NCBI RefSeq assembly: GCF_023028345.1
Contig: NZ_CP095487.1
Coordinates: forward strand, 1,984,001 to 2,048,000
DNA from: Halorientalis marina
Lineage (GTDB): Archaea; Halobacteriota; Halobacteria; Halobacteriales; Haloarculaceae
Reading direction: 5' to 3'
Length of the DNA: 64,000 nucleotides
Shown: positions 26,805-34,382 of the stretch, piece by piece
Numbering within the stretch: the stretch's first letter is position 1
Layout of the letters: every line of letters begins with the position of its first letter
Made by a program: the position numbers and the translations under genes
Notes under the pieces: model-generated
Seen by the model: only the letters and a program-made list of their open reading frames with translations
Database searches by the model: none
What the model was told of the DNA's origin: nothing

Positions 26805-26823
26805 GTTTCCATTTGGCGATTCC

Positions 26824-26835
26824 CGGTTATAACCG
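26824..26835. promoter_or_regulatory. 12-bp palindrome CGGTTATAACCG over a TATA box
   Basis: A perfect 12-bp palindrome contains the TTATAA box of the minus-strand gene starting at 26804. A protein bound here would block TBP. The nearest regulator genes are PadR (26916, divergent) and RHH (26181). Which of them binds, if any, is not known. Confidence 0.5.
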
Positions 26836-26915
26836 CACCGACTACCCCGAGCGCAAACCACGGCTTGTGTTACCAAGCATCAGGCTTATGCGTTTCAACC
26901 CAGAATCACTAACCG

Positions 26916-27209
26916 ATGCACGACCTGACCGCATTCCAGCGGGACATCCTGTACGTGCTAGCCGGGAGTGAGGACGCCTACGGGTTGGCGATCAAGCGGG
27001 AACTAGAGGGGTACTACGAGGGCGACGTGAATCACGGACGGCTGTACCCGAACCTGGACGACCTCGTGGAGCGTGGGTACGTCGAGAAAGGGCAGATCGA
27101 CCGCCGAACGAACTCGTACAACTTGACAGAAGCCGGCGCAGCGGAGATCGAACGGCGCAGGGAGTGGGAGACGGAGTACCTCCCCGATGACGAACTGCTG
27201 ACGGCGTGA
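26916..27209 (+). CDS. PadR family transcriptional regulator
   Basis: A 97-residue single winged-helix protein. LTAFQRDILYVLAGSEDAYGLAIKRELEGYY and VNHGRLYPNLDDLVERGYVEKG are the PadR signature, followed by RTNSYNLTEAGAAEIERRREW, the wing and C-terminal helix. It lacks the long dimerisation helix of larger PadR proteins. 'cttatgcg' about 29 nt before the ATG suits a leaderless promoter. It is divergent from the 137-aa gene, whose TATA box lies in a palindrome, a possible target. Confidence 0.88.
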   Translation: MHDLTAFQRDILYVLAGSEDAYGLAIKRELEGYYEGDVNHGRLYPNLDDLVERGYVEKGQIDRRTNSYNLTEAGAAEIERRREWETEYLPDDELLTA

Positions 27210-27225
27210 CTGTGCCAACCCGTCG

Positions 27226-27906
27226 TCAGCCGAAGATGAGGTTCTTGGTTATTTTGCCGTAGAGGCCGGGCGTCCGGGAGCGGCTGTTGGCTACGGCGTC
27301 GTGTAGCGCCGTCGTCGCGTCCTCGTGGACGCCGTCGCCGTGGCCGACGAGGACCCGGTCCGGCGAGAATTGGCGGAGTCGTCTCGGCGGCTTCAGCCGC
27401 AGTGCCGGGTGAACGCCCAGTATCTCGGAGCTGTGCAGGAAGTACTCGGCTCGCCCGACGGCCTCGGGGACGATCAGCGTCCCCTGTTCTTCGATCATGA
27501 TCGCGGCCTCCTGCCAGAGCCGGTTGTCGACGATCTTGTGCACGCCCGCGCCGGTGTCCGCCAGCTCCCGGCGGACCCGCTCGGTCGGCGCGTCGATGTC
27601 CTCGACGACGCCGTCCATCCACTGGGGGACGTGGACGGCCACGTCGTGGCGGTTTGCGATCTCGGCGGCGTCGCGTTTGTGCCGGTCGAGGAGCGTCACG
27701 ACGCCCGCCACCTCGCCGAACTCGGTCACGAGGTCGTCGAGTCCGTCGAAGTCGATGGGGTCCATGAGCCACACGTCGCCGTCGATCTCGAAGGCGTGGC
27801 TGGCCCGCTGCATCCGTTCGTCGGGGTAAGGGATCCACCCCACGCCGTGATCCCGCCTGTCGATCTCGCGAACCGCCGTCGGCGCACCCGAGCTTTTCAT
27901 CGGCAT
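27226..27906 (-). CDS. metallo-beta-lactamase-like fold protein lacking the metal motif
   Basis: A 226-residue protein that resembles the MBL fold in order of elements: SHAFEIDGDVWLMDPIDFDG, VAGVVTLLDRHKRDAAEIANRH at the place of the HxHxDH motif, TLIVPEAVGRAEYF and SPDRVLVGHGDGVHEDATTALHDAV at the end. The HxHxDH metal ligands are not there (DRHKRD instead), so hydrolase activity is unlikely or altered. The ATG at 27904-27906 is chosen because TTTTCA lies about 26 nt upstream; a second ATG two codons later is also possible. Confidence 0.6.
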   Translation of the reverse strand: MPMKSSGAPTAVREIDRRDHGVGWIPYPDERMQRASHAFEIDGDVWLMDPIDFDGLDDLVTEFGEVAGVVTLLDRHKRDAAEIANRHDVAVHVPQWMDGVVEDIDAPTERVRRELADTGAGVHKIVDNRLWQEAAIMIEEQGTLIVPEAVGRAEYFLHSSEILGVHPALRLKPPRRLRQFSPDRVLVGHGDGVHEDATTALHDAVANSRSRTPGLYGKITKNLIFG

Positions 27907-28044
27907 ACCCGACTGGACGGCGTCAGCACTGAAAAGCCCCGCTAAACCGGTAGCCCTGCCGGCGTCCGTTGTATGCTCGGGTCCGTCTCGTGTCCCGTGC
28001 CAGCCGACGCCGACGATTAAGACCATTCGCATCCAAGCGGGAGT

Positions 28045-28725
28045 ATGCTCACCGGGCTCCGCTGGCTGGCGCTCGAAGTCAAGTACCTCGACCGCGCGCA
28101 ATCGTTCTACGAGTCGTTTCTCGACCTCGAAGCCGTCCGGGAGACGGCCGACGAGGTGGCGCTCGCGGCCGGGGACACCGACCTCGTCCTCCGGCGACCG
28201 ACAGCCGTTCCCCGCGGCGGCCTCCACACGCATTACGCGCTCGCGACTCCGTACGACGCGTACGACACTTGGTACGAACGGCTGAACGAGTCGTTCGACC
28301 TCGTCGAGCACCAGTTCGGCGACGCGAAGTCGCTGTACTTCTACGACCTCGAAGGCAACTGCGTCGAGATCGGCCAGCGGGGCGGCGAGGGCAACGGCAT
28401 CACCGGCCTGTTCGAGGTAGTGCTGGAGGTCGCGGACCTCGACCGTGCGGAGTCGTTCTACCGCGCGCTGGGCCTGGAGGTGATGGGGCGCGGTGACGAG
28501 CGCCGGCGCGTCCGACTGACTGCCGGTCCCTTCGACCTGGAACTCTGGGAGCCACAACTCGGGCTGGCGGACGGGCGCGGCGGCGTCCACGTCGACCTCG
28601 GGTTCGAGACGGCGGACCCGGACGAGGCCCGCGAGGCTATCGCCGACGACGCGCTCGCTGTCGAGGACCTGACGGACGGCGTGCGCGTCACCGACCCGGA
28701 CGGCCACGTCCTGACGTTCCGGTGA
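28045..28725 (+). CDS. two-domain VOC (glyoxalase/dioxygenase superfamily) protein
   Basis: A 226-residue protein made of two vicinal-oxygen-chelate domains: residues 1-110 (LRWLALEVKYLDRAQSFYES to YDLEGNCVEIGQRGG) and 120-226 (GLFEVVLEVADLDRAESFYR to VRVTDPDGHVLTFR). Each shows the betaalphabetabetabeta pattern. Metal ligands (His and Glu) can be guessed but not assigned. Members include extradiol dioxygenases and glyoxalase-like enzymes; the substrate is unknown. 'cgattaagacc' about 28 nt before the ATG suggests a leaderless promoter. Confidence 0.82.
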   Translation: MLTGLRWLALEVKYLDRAQSFYESFLDLEAVRETADEVALAAGDTDLVLRRPTAVPRGGLHTHYALATPYDAYDTWYERLNESFDLVEHQFGDAKSLYFYDLEGNCVEIGQRGGEGNGITGLFEVVLEVADLDRAESFYRALGLEVMGRGDERRRVRLTAGPFDLELWEPQLGLADGRGGVHVDLGFETADPDEAREAIADDALAVEDLTDGVRVTDPDGHVLTFR

Positions 28726-28753
28726 GCGGCGGCATCGGTCGCCGGCGGACCGC

Positions 28754-29044
28754 TCACAGCCGGTCGGTGTCGATGACGACGCCCGGCGGCGCGACGATCA
28801 GGAAGTCGCGAAAGCGCATGAGCTCGCCGCCGGCCTCCGTGATCTCGCGGGCGAACCCCGCGGCGAGTTCGTTCACGTCGCCTTCCACCGAGAGGACGAG
28901 GACGGCCCCGGACTCTACCTCGTCGATCCACTCCTCGTCCGGCGTCGACCCGTCGAGCACCCCCAGGACGATCCGTCGGGACTCGCCGTCGTCGGTCTCC
29001 ATCTGGTCCTCGACCGCCTGCAGGTCGAGGTCGATGTCGCTCAT
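28754..29044 (-). CDS. DUF5779 family protein
   Basis: A 96-residue haloarchaeal protein. MSDIDLDLQAVEDQM at the N-terminus, SRRIVLGVLDGSTPDEEWIDEV and GAVLVLSVEGDVNELAAGFAREI match the family as I know it. It is soluble, probably alpha/beta, and its function is unknown. The start is fixed by the ATG at 29042-29044, as the longer frame reads into the divergent leuA promoter. It shares its 5' region with leuA. Confidence 0.75.
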   Translation of the reverse strand: MSDIDLDLQAVEDQMETDDGESRRIVLGVLDGSTPDEEWIDEVESGAVLVLSVEGDVNELAAGFAREITEAGGELMRFRDFLIVAPPGVVIDTDRL

Positions 29045-29136
29045 ATCCCCGTTCTGGCGGCCGGCCCGCAAAAATCCACCTCTCCGGCCCGACGCGACCG
29101 TGCCAATCGAACCCATGCGCGCTGTTCGGTAGATAG

Positions 29137-29144
29137 TTTTATAT
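29137..29144 (+). promoter_or_regulatory. TATA box of the leuA/branched-chain operon
   Basis: TTTTATAT at 29137-29144 is the best TATA element in the 100 bp between DUF5779 and leuA. A haloarchaeal TATA box usually lies 25-28 nt before the transcription start, which predicts a start near 29166-29170. That places the in-frame GTG of leuA (29147) upstream of the transcript and the out-of-frame ATG at 29173 just inside it. Confidence 0.6.
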
Positions 29145-29146
29145 GT

Positions 29147-30400
29147 GTGAGCGGGCTTGATTCGGGTGTAATATGTCCAACTCCAACGAGGGCACGTCGG
29201 GTTCCCCGGCGGATCGAGTTCTTCCAGGGCACACTGGATTCCACTTCTGAAATCGACGAAGCACGGATTTTCGATACCACGCTCCGCGACGGTGAGCAGT
29301 CGCCTCGCACGTCGTTCAGCTACGACGACAAACGCGAGATAGCGGCTGTACTGGACGACATGGGCACCCACGTCATCGAGGCGGGGTTCCCGGTCAACTC
29401 GGACGCCGAGTTCGAGGCCGTCCGAGACATCGCGGACGCAGCAACGCGCAGCACGGTCTGTGGACTGGCGCGCGTCGTCGATGCGGACGTCGAGGCGGCG
29501 CTGGACTCGGGGGTCGACCTCGTCCACGTGTTCGTCTCGACCAGCGACGTGCAGTTGCAGGACTCCATGCACGCGACCCGCGAGGAGGCGAAACAGGCCG
29601 CGGTCGAGTCGGTCGAGCGTGTCACCGAGGCCGGCGTCGAGTGTATGTTCTCGCCCATGGACGCGACGCGGACGGACGAGAGCTTCCTGATCGACGTCGT
29701 CCAGGCCGCCGACGAGGCGGGTGCCGACTGGGTGAACATCCCGGACACCTGCGGGGTCGCCACGCCCCGGCGGTTCTACGACATGGTCGAGAAGGTCGTC
29801 GACGCGATCGACGCGAGCGTGGACGTCCACACGCACGACGACTTCGGCCTGGCGGCGGCGAACGCGCTGTCGGGCTACGAGGCCGGTGCGATGCAGGCAC
29901 AGCTGTCGGTCAACGGCATCGGCGAGCGTGCGGGCAACGGGGCCTACGAGGAAGTCGTGATGGCCCTCGAGTCCCTGTACGACGTGGATACCGGCATCGA
30001 CACGACCCGGATCACCGAACTCTCCCGGATGGTCGAGGAGAAATCGGGGATTCCGGTGCCGGCGAACAAGCCGGTCGTCGGCGAGAACGCATTCTCACAC
30101 GAGAGCGGGATTCACGCCGCCGGCGTCATCGAGAACTCCGACACCTTCGAGCCGGGGGTCATGACCCCGGAGATGGTCGGGGCCTCGCGGGAACTGGTCC
30201 TCGGGAAGCACACGGGCCAGCACTCGGTCCGCGAGCGGCTGGTCGACGCCGGGTTCGACCCGACCGACGAGGAGGTCCGGGAGGTCACGCGGCGCGTGAA
30301 GGACTACGGCGCCGAAAAAAAGCGGGTGACGATGACGGAACTGGAGCAGTTCGCCCGCGAGGTCGGCGTCAGCGAACCCGACGAGGAGGTCAGGGTATAA
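29147..30400 (+). CDS. leuA: 2-isopropylmalate synthase/citramalate synthase (LeuA/CimA); 5' end uncertain
   Basis: An alpha-isopropylmalate-synthase-family enzyme, 417 codons from the GTG at 29147. It condenses acetyl-CoA with pyruvate or 2-oxoisovalerate. RIFDTTLRDGEQSPRTSFSY (residues 41-60) is the catalytic, metal-binding start of the HMGL-like TIM barrel, DVHTHDDFGLAAANAL holds the two metal-binding His, and NGIGERAGNGAYEEVVMAL the second signature. The length is that of the form without the C-terminal allosteric domain, so CimA is possible. No in-frame ATG exists before Met66. The GTG lies upstream of the transcript predicted from the TATA box, and the real start may be reached by frameshifting (see the ORF at 29173). 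Confidence 0.85.
   Translation: MSGLDSGVICPTPTRARRVPRRIEFFQGTLDSTSEIDEARIFDTTLRDGEQSPRTSFSYDDKREIAAVLDDMGTHVIEAGFPVNSDAEFEAVRDIADAATRSTVCGLARVVDADVEAALDSGVDLVHVFVSTSDVQLQDSMHATREEAKQAAVESVERVTEAGVECMFSPMDATRTDESFLIDVVQAADEAGADWVNIPDTCGVATPRRFYDMVEKVVDAIDASVDVHTHDDFGLAAANALSGYEAGAMQAQLSVNGIGERAGNGAYEEVVMALESLYDVDTGIDTTRITELSRMVEEKSGIPVPANKPVVGENAFSHESGIHAAGVIENSDTFEPGVMTPEMVGASRELVLGKHTGQHSVRERLVDAGFDPTDEEVREVTRRVKDYGAEKKRVTMTELEQFAREVGVSEPDEEVRV
29173..29250 (+). CDS. 25-codon ORF overlapping the leuA 5' end in another frame
   Basis: ATG at 29173, 29 nt after the TATA box, opens a frame of 25 codons (MSNSNEGTSGSPADRVLPGH at its start) ending in TGA at 29248-29250. The stop context is UUC-UGA-A, and leuA continues in the +1 frame as GAA-ATC-GAC, precisely where homology to other LeuA begins. 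Possible roles are a leader peptide, an upstream ORF that gates leuA by reinitiation, or the true N-terminus of LeuA joined by +1 frameshifting at the UGA. Its amino acids are not branched-chain-rich. Nothing here proves translation. Confidence 0.4.
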   Translation: MSNSNEGTSGSPADRVLPGHTGFHF

Positions 30401-30458
30401 CCCTCTCCTCCGGTCGCACACGCCCGCGAGTGACGCTCGGGCGGGTGCGACTCGGAAG

Positions 30459-30466
30459 AATTATAC
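30459..30466 (+). promoter_or_regulatory. TATA box for the ilvB leader transcript
   Basis: AATTATAC at 30459-30466 follows the purine-rich 'cggaag', a BRE-like context. Its centre is 30 nt before the ATG of the leader ORF at 30493, so transcription would begin a few nucleotides before that ATG. This argues that the ilvB-leuB genes have a promoter of their own besides read-through from leuA. Confidence 0.6.
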
Positions 30467-30492
30467 CACTCCGCAGATATCCATCAATCACG

Positions 30493-30576
30493 ATGCCACC
30501 GCGCGCCTGGTCCGGGCGAGTGCCCCCGACCAGCGACGCGAGCGATCTTCTGGCGATCATTGTAGGGGCAGCCTAG
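30493..30576 (+). CDS. putative ilv leader peptide (27 codons)
   Basis: A short ORF with ATG at 30493 and TAG at 30574-30576. Its C-terminal part is DASDLLAIIVGAA, with Leu-Leu-Ala-Ile-Ile-Val in a row just before the stop. Its promoter predicts an almost leaderless mRNA, so the ORF should be translated. The last codons form the 5' arm and loop of a perfect hairpin (30561-30584). A ribosome starved for Leu, Ile or Val would halt on that arm. This is the design of a bacterial ilv attenuator peptide. The start of ilvB follows 118 nt after the stop. Confidence 0.6.
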   Translation: MPPRAWSGRVPPTSDASDLLAIIVGAA

Positions 30577-30584
30577 CCCCTACA
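30561..30584 (+). terminator. 9-bp hairpin at the end of the ilv leader ORF, candidate attenuator
   Basis: Arms TGTAGGGGC (30561-30569) and GCCCCTACA (30576-30584) pair perfectly around a 6-nt loop that holds the leader ORF's last codon and most of its TAG. The stem has five G-C pairs next to the loop. There is no run of T after it, only a pyrimidine-rich stretch (30585-30593), so it could act on termination through a factor, or as a switch for a further structure. A second hairpin follows at 30613. Confidence 0.5.
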
Positions 30585-30612
30585 TCACCCTCTCAGTCGA
30601 CGGTAGCGGACT

Positions 30613-30629
30613 GCTCCGAACATCGGAGC
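30613..30629 (+). terminator. 7-bp hairpin in the ilvB leader, possible terminator
   Basis: GCTCCGA (30613-30619) and TCGGAGC (30623-30629) pair perfectly around ACA and are followed by 'gtatttgag', a short T-rich stretch. It lies between the leader ORF and ilvB and could be the terminator of an attenuation system or part of it. No complementarity between this hairpin and the upstream one was worked out. Confidence 0.4.
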
Positions 30630-30694
30630 GTATTTGAGTCGTCACGGACTTCCAGCCGACAACGGACCAGCAGCCAACACATGGAGGACACAAC

Positions 30695-32491
30695 ATGAGC
30701 GAACGAGCACAGAAACCGCACGCGGACGAGGTCGAGTCCGAGGCCGAGAGCGAGACTCGGACCGAGCCCGAGGGCGAGAGCCACGTCGAACCCGTCGAGA
30801 CGGGTGCCGACGCGGTCGTCGCCGCGCTGAAAAACGCCGGCGTCGAGACCCTCTTCGGCGTGCAGGGCGGGGCGATCATGCCCGTCTACGACGCGTTGTA
30901 TAGCGAGACAGATATGAACCACATCACGATGGCCCACGAACAGGGCGCGGCCCACGCGGCCGACGCCTACGGCATCGTGACCGGCGACCCGGGCGTCTGT
31001 ATGGCGACCTCGGGCCCGGGCGCGACGAACCTCGTGACCGGCCTGGCCGACGCCAACATGGACTCGGACCCGGTCATCGCCCTGACGGGCCAGGTGCCGA
31101 CGAACTTCGTCGGCAACGACGCCTTCCAGGAGACCGACACCATCGGCGTCACCTCGCCGATCACGAAACACAACATCTTCTCGGACAGCCCCCACGACGT
31201 CGGCGACGACGTGGGAACCGCCTGGGCGCTGGCAAAGGAGGGCCGGCAGGGACCGACCCTGGTGGACCTCCCGAAGGACACGACCCAGAACGAGACCGAC
31301 GCCGAACCGGGCGAACCGACGACGCCGGACACGTACAATCCGCCCGAGGAGGCTGACGCGGGGATCGTCGAGGCGGCCGCCGAGTGCCTCGCCGAGGCCG
31401 ACCGCCCGGTCATCCTGGCCGGCGGTGGCGTCATCAAGGGCGAGGCCAGCGATGAACTCCGGGCGTTCGCGATGGAGTACGAGATTCCGGTCATCACGAC
31501 GATGCCGGCCATCGGTGCCTTCCCCGAGGAACACGACCTCTCCCTGGAGTGGGCGGGGATGCACGGCACCGGCTACGCGAACATGGCTATCACGATGACC
31601 GACGCCATGTTCGCCATCGGGACGCGCTTCGACGACCGCCTGACCGGTGGCGTCGACTCGTTCGCGCCCGACGCGGAGGTCATCCACTGCGACATCGACG
31701 CGGCCGAGATCAGCAAGAACGTCGAGGCCGACTACCCGCTGCTGGGCGACGCCGCGGCGGTCATCGAACAGATGGACGCGGCGATGCCCGGCGCGCCCGA
31801 CGTCGCGGAGTGGCGCGAGCAGTGTGACGAGTGGAAAGAGCAGTACCCGATGGAGTACGATATGCCGGAGGACCGGCCGCTCAAGCCCCAGTACATCGTC
31901 GAGCAGTTCGACGAGGCGACGCCGGACGGCGACACAATCGTCACGACAGGCGTCGGGCAACACCAGATGTGGGCCTGCCAGTACTGGATGTTCTCCGAGC
32001 CCCGGACGTGGGTCTCCTCCCACGGCCTGGGGACGATGGGCTACGGCCTGCCGTCGGCCATCGGCGCGAAGATCGCCGCCCCGGACAAGGAGGTCGTCTG
32101 CTTCGACGGCGACGGCTCGTTCCTGATGACGAGTCAGGAACTCTCCGTGGCGGTGCGGGAGAACCTCGACATCACGGTGGTCGTCCTGAACAACGAGGCG
32201 GTCGGGATGGTCCGCCAGTGGCAGGACGGCTTCTACGAGGGCCGCCGCATGGCCTCGGAGTACCCGTGGATCCCGCAGTTCGACAAACTCGCGGAGGCCT
32301 ACGGTGCCCGCGGCTGGCGGCTGGAGGACTACGACAACGTCGAGGAGACGATCGAGGAAGCCATCGAGTACGACGGCCCCTCGGTCGTCGACGTTATTAT
32401 CGACCCCGCGGAGAACGTCTACCCGATGGTGCCGTCCGGGGGCGACAACGGCCTGTTCGCCCTGAACGAGGACCACCTGGAGGAGATCTGA
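30695..32491 (+). CDS. ilvB: acetolactate synthase, large subunit
   Basis: A 598-residue thiamine-diphosphate enzyme that makes acetolactate or acetohydroxybutyrate. After a disordered acidic start (residues 1-32) come TGADAVVAALKNAGVETLFG and GAIMPVYDALY, MAHEQGAAHAADAYG (catalytic Glu), and VCFDGDGSFLMTSQELSVAV with NNEAVGMVRQWQDGFYEGRR, the ThDP-Mg site. GGAGG at 30683-30687, 7 nt before the ATG, is a Shine-Dalgarno site, unlike most genes here, consistent with a long leader. A 5-codon ORF (ATG at 30681) ends by ATGA overlap at the ilvB start. Confidence 0.96.
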   Translation: MSERAQKPHADEVESEAESETRTEPEGESHVEPVETGADAVVAALKNAGVETLFGVQGGAIMPVYDALYSETDMNHITMAHEQGAAHAADAYGIVTGDPGVCMATSGPGATNLVTGLADANMDSDPVIALTGQVPTNFVGNDAFQETDTIGVTSPITKHNIFSDSPHDVGDDVGTAWALAKEGRQGPTLVDLPKDTTQNETDAEPGEPTTPDTYNPPEEADAGIVEAAAECLAEADRPVILAGGGVIKGEASDELRAFAMEYEIPVITTMPAIGAFPEEHDLSLEWAGMHGTGYANMAITMTDAMFAIGTRFDDRLTGGVDSFAPDAEVIHCDIDAAEISKNVEADYPLLGDAAAVIEQMDAAMPGAPDVAEWREQCDEWKEQYPMEYDMPEDRPLKPQYIVEQFDEATPDGDTIVTTGVGQHQMWACQYWMFSEPRTWVSSHGLGTMGYGLPSAIGAKIAAPDKEVVCFDGDGSFLMTSQELSVAVRENLDITVVVLNNEAVGMVRQWQDGFYEGRRMASEYPWIPQFDKLAEAYGARGWRLEDYDNVEETIEEAIEYDGPSVVDVIIDPAENVYPMVPSGGDNGLFALNEDHLEEI

Positions 32492-32492
32492 G

Positions 32493-33140
32493 ATGACGGG
32501 CAGTATGCCAGGTCCCGGTCCGCACGAGCGCGAGCGGCCCGAGGGCCGACGGAACGAGCAGGGGATTCGCATCGACCCCGAGGCGGAAGCGGCCCACGAG
32601 CCGCGCCGCGCGGTGCTGTCGGCGCTGGTCGAACACGAGCCCGGCGTGCTGGCGAAGGTGTCGAGCCTGTTCAGCCGTCGGCAGTTCAACATCGAGAGTC
32701 TCACGGTCGGGACGACGGTCGACGAGACCCGGGCGCGGATGACCATCGTCATCGAGGAGCCCGAGCCGGGCGTCGAGCAGGCGAAAAAGCAACTGAACAA
32801 GCTCATCCCGGTCGTCTCGGTGCGGGAACTCGACGCCGACGCGCTCCAGCGCGAACTCGTCATCGTGAAGGTCAACGGCGAGGACCCGGACAAGGTCCAC
32901 GCTATCACCGAGATGTACGACGGGACGACGCTGGACGCCGGCCCGCGGACGATCACGGTGGAGATCACCGGGAACGTCCAGAAGATCGACGACGCCATCG
33001 ACGCGTACAAGCAGTTCGGCATCCGCGAGATCGTCCGGACCGGCTACGCGGCGCTGGCCCGCGGGGAGCGACAGACGGCGGAAGTGGAACCGGAAGTGAA
33101 ACTGACAGCGGATTCAGGAGTGCCTGCCGACGATGACTGA
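32493..33140 (+). CDS. ilvN: acetolactate synthase, small (regulatory) subunit
   Basis: A 215-residue protein with an N-terminal ACT domain ([20 protein letters not shown], then [20 protein letters not shown]) that binds valine in the family, and the C-terminal ALS-small domain ([20 protein letters not shown] and [15 protein letters not shown]). An extra ~38-residue charged N-terminal region is typical of haloarchaeal forms. The ATG is 2 nt after the ilvB stop, and ilvC begins 8 bp before its end, so all three are translationally linked. Confidence 0.95.
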   Translation: MTGSMPGPGPHERERPEGRRNEQGIRIDPEAEAAHEPRRAVLSALVEHEPGVLAKVSSLFSRRQFNIESLTVGTTVDETRARMTIVIEEPEPGVEQAKKQLNKLIPVVSVRELDADALQRELVIVKVNGEDPDKVHAITEMYDGTTLDAGPRTITVEITGNVQKIDDAIDAYKQFGIREIVRTGYAALARGERQTAEVEPEVKLTADSGVPADDD

Positions 33141-34131
33141 CGAATTTACGACAGACATCTACTACGACGACGACGCGAACGTTTCGGAGATCGAAGACAA
33201 GACCGTGGCCGTCCTCGGTTACGGGAGCCAGGGCCACGCACACGCGCTGAACCTCGACGACTCCGGGGTCGACGTGGTTGTTGGCCTTCAAAAATCCTCC
33301 TCCTCGCGCGAGACGGCACAGGACGAGGGGCTGGAGATCGCGACGCCGGCCAACGCGGCCGCAGCGGCCGACATCGTGATGATGCTCGTCCCGGACACCA
33401 TCCAGCCGTCGGTCTACGAGGCCGTCGCAGACGAGATGGACGCCGGTGACACGCTGATGTTCGCCCACGGGTTCAACATCCACTACGGCCAGATCGAACC
33501 ATCCGAGGACGTGGACGTGACCATGATCGCGCCCAAATCCCCCGGCCACCTCGTGCGCCGCAACTACGAGAAAGGCGAGGGGACGCCCGGCCTGCTGGCG
33601 GTCTATCAGGACACGACCGGCGAAGCCCAAGACGAAGCCCTGGCCTACGCGAAGGCAATCGGCTGCACCCGCGCGGGCGTCATCGAGACCACCTTCGAGG
33701 AGGAAGTCGAGACGGACCTCTTCGGCGAGCAGGCCGTCCTCTGTGGCGGCGTCACCGAGATGGTCAAGGCCGGCTTCGAGACACTCGTGGACGCGGGCTA
33801 CAGCCCCGAGATGGCCTACTTCGAGTGTCTGAACGAACTCAAACTCATCGTCGATCTGATGTACGAGGGCGGCAACATGGAGATGTGGAACTCCGTCTCG
33901 GACACCGCCGAGTACGGCGGTCTGACCCGCGGCGAGGAGGTCATCGACCGCGAGGGGATGGAGGACATCCTCGAAGGCGTCCAGACCGGCGAGTTCGCCC
34001 GCGAGTGGATCAACGAGAATCAGGCCAATCGGCCGGCATACAAACAGTACCGCGCGGCCGAACAGGACCACCAGATCGAGGAGGTCGGCGCACGGCTGCG
34101 CGACCTCTTCGCGTGGGGTGAGGACGAATGA
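33133..34131 (+). CDS. ilvC: ketol-acid reductoisomerase (NADP+)
   Basis: A 332-residue class I enzyme that isomerises and reduces acetohydroxy acids, with Mg2+ and [25 protein letters not shown] (residues ~25-44) is the Rossmann nucleotide-binding loop. [20 protein letters not shown] and [17 protein letters not shown] carry catalytic Lys, Asp and Glu, and [19 protein letters not shown] is the knotted C-terminal domain. The start lies 8 bp inside ilvN and the stop overlaps the next ORF by ATGA. Confidence 0.97.
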   Translation: MTDEFTTDIYYDDDANVSEIEDKTVAVLGYGSQGHAHALNLDDSGVDVVVGLQKSSSSRETAQDEGLEIATPANAAAAADIVMMLVPDTIQPSVYEAVADEMDAGDTLMFAHGFNIHYGQIEPSEDVDVTMIAPKSPGHLVRRNYEKGEGTPGLLAVYQDTTGEAQDEALAYAKAIGCTRAGVIETTFEEEVETDLFGEQAVLCGGVTEMVKAGFETLVDAGYSPEMAYFECLNELKLIVDLMYEGGNMEMWNSVSDTAEYGGLTRGEEVIDREGMEDILEGVQTGEFAREWINENQANRPAYKQYRAAEQDHQIEEVGARLRDLFAWGEDE

Positions 34132-34382
34132 CCGACGAGATGGGAGAGATCAGCCACACGAACCCCTACACCGACGAAGCGTTCGGGGAGCGCGTGCAGG
34201 TGTTCGACCGCGGGACGACGATTGCCGCGGACGGCGGACGTGACGAGGAAGCGGGCGACGATACCGAACGGAACGTCGACGAGGAGACGATGGAAGACGT
34301 CGACCACGAGCCGCCGAACGACAGTGAGAGCGCGAACCGCGTCTACAAGCGCGGAACGGAGCGACGGGACGATTCAGTATGA
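34128..34382 (+). CDS. small acidic protein of the ilv-leu operon, unknown function
   Basis: An 84-residue, very acidic protein with no recognised domain. It begins [20 protein letters not shown] and contains [19 protein letters not shown], then a disordered acidic stretch and a basic end [12 protein letters not shown]. Its ATG overlaps the ilvC stop (ATGA), and its own stop overlaps the start of a 20-codon ORF by ATGA. Such tight coupling inside a biosynthetic operon suggests a role with the neighbouring enzymes, for example as an assembly or regulatory factor. That is inference only. Confidence 0.75.
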   Translation: MTDEMGEISHTNPYTDEAFGERVQVFDRGTTIAADGGRDEEAGDDTERNVDEETMEDVDHEPPNDSESANRVYKRGTERRDDSV

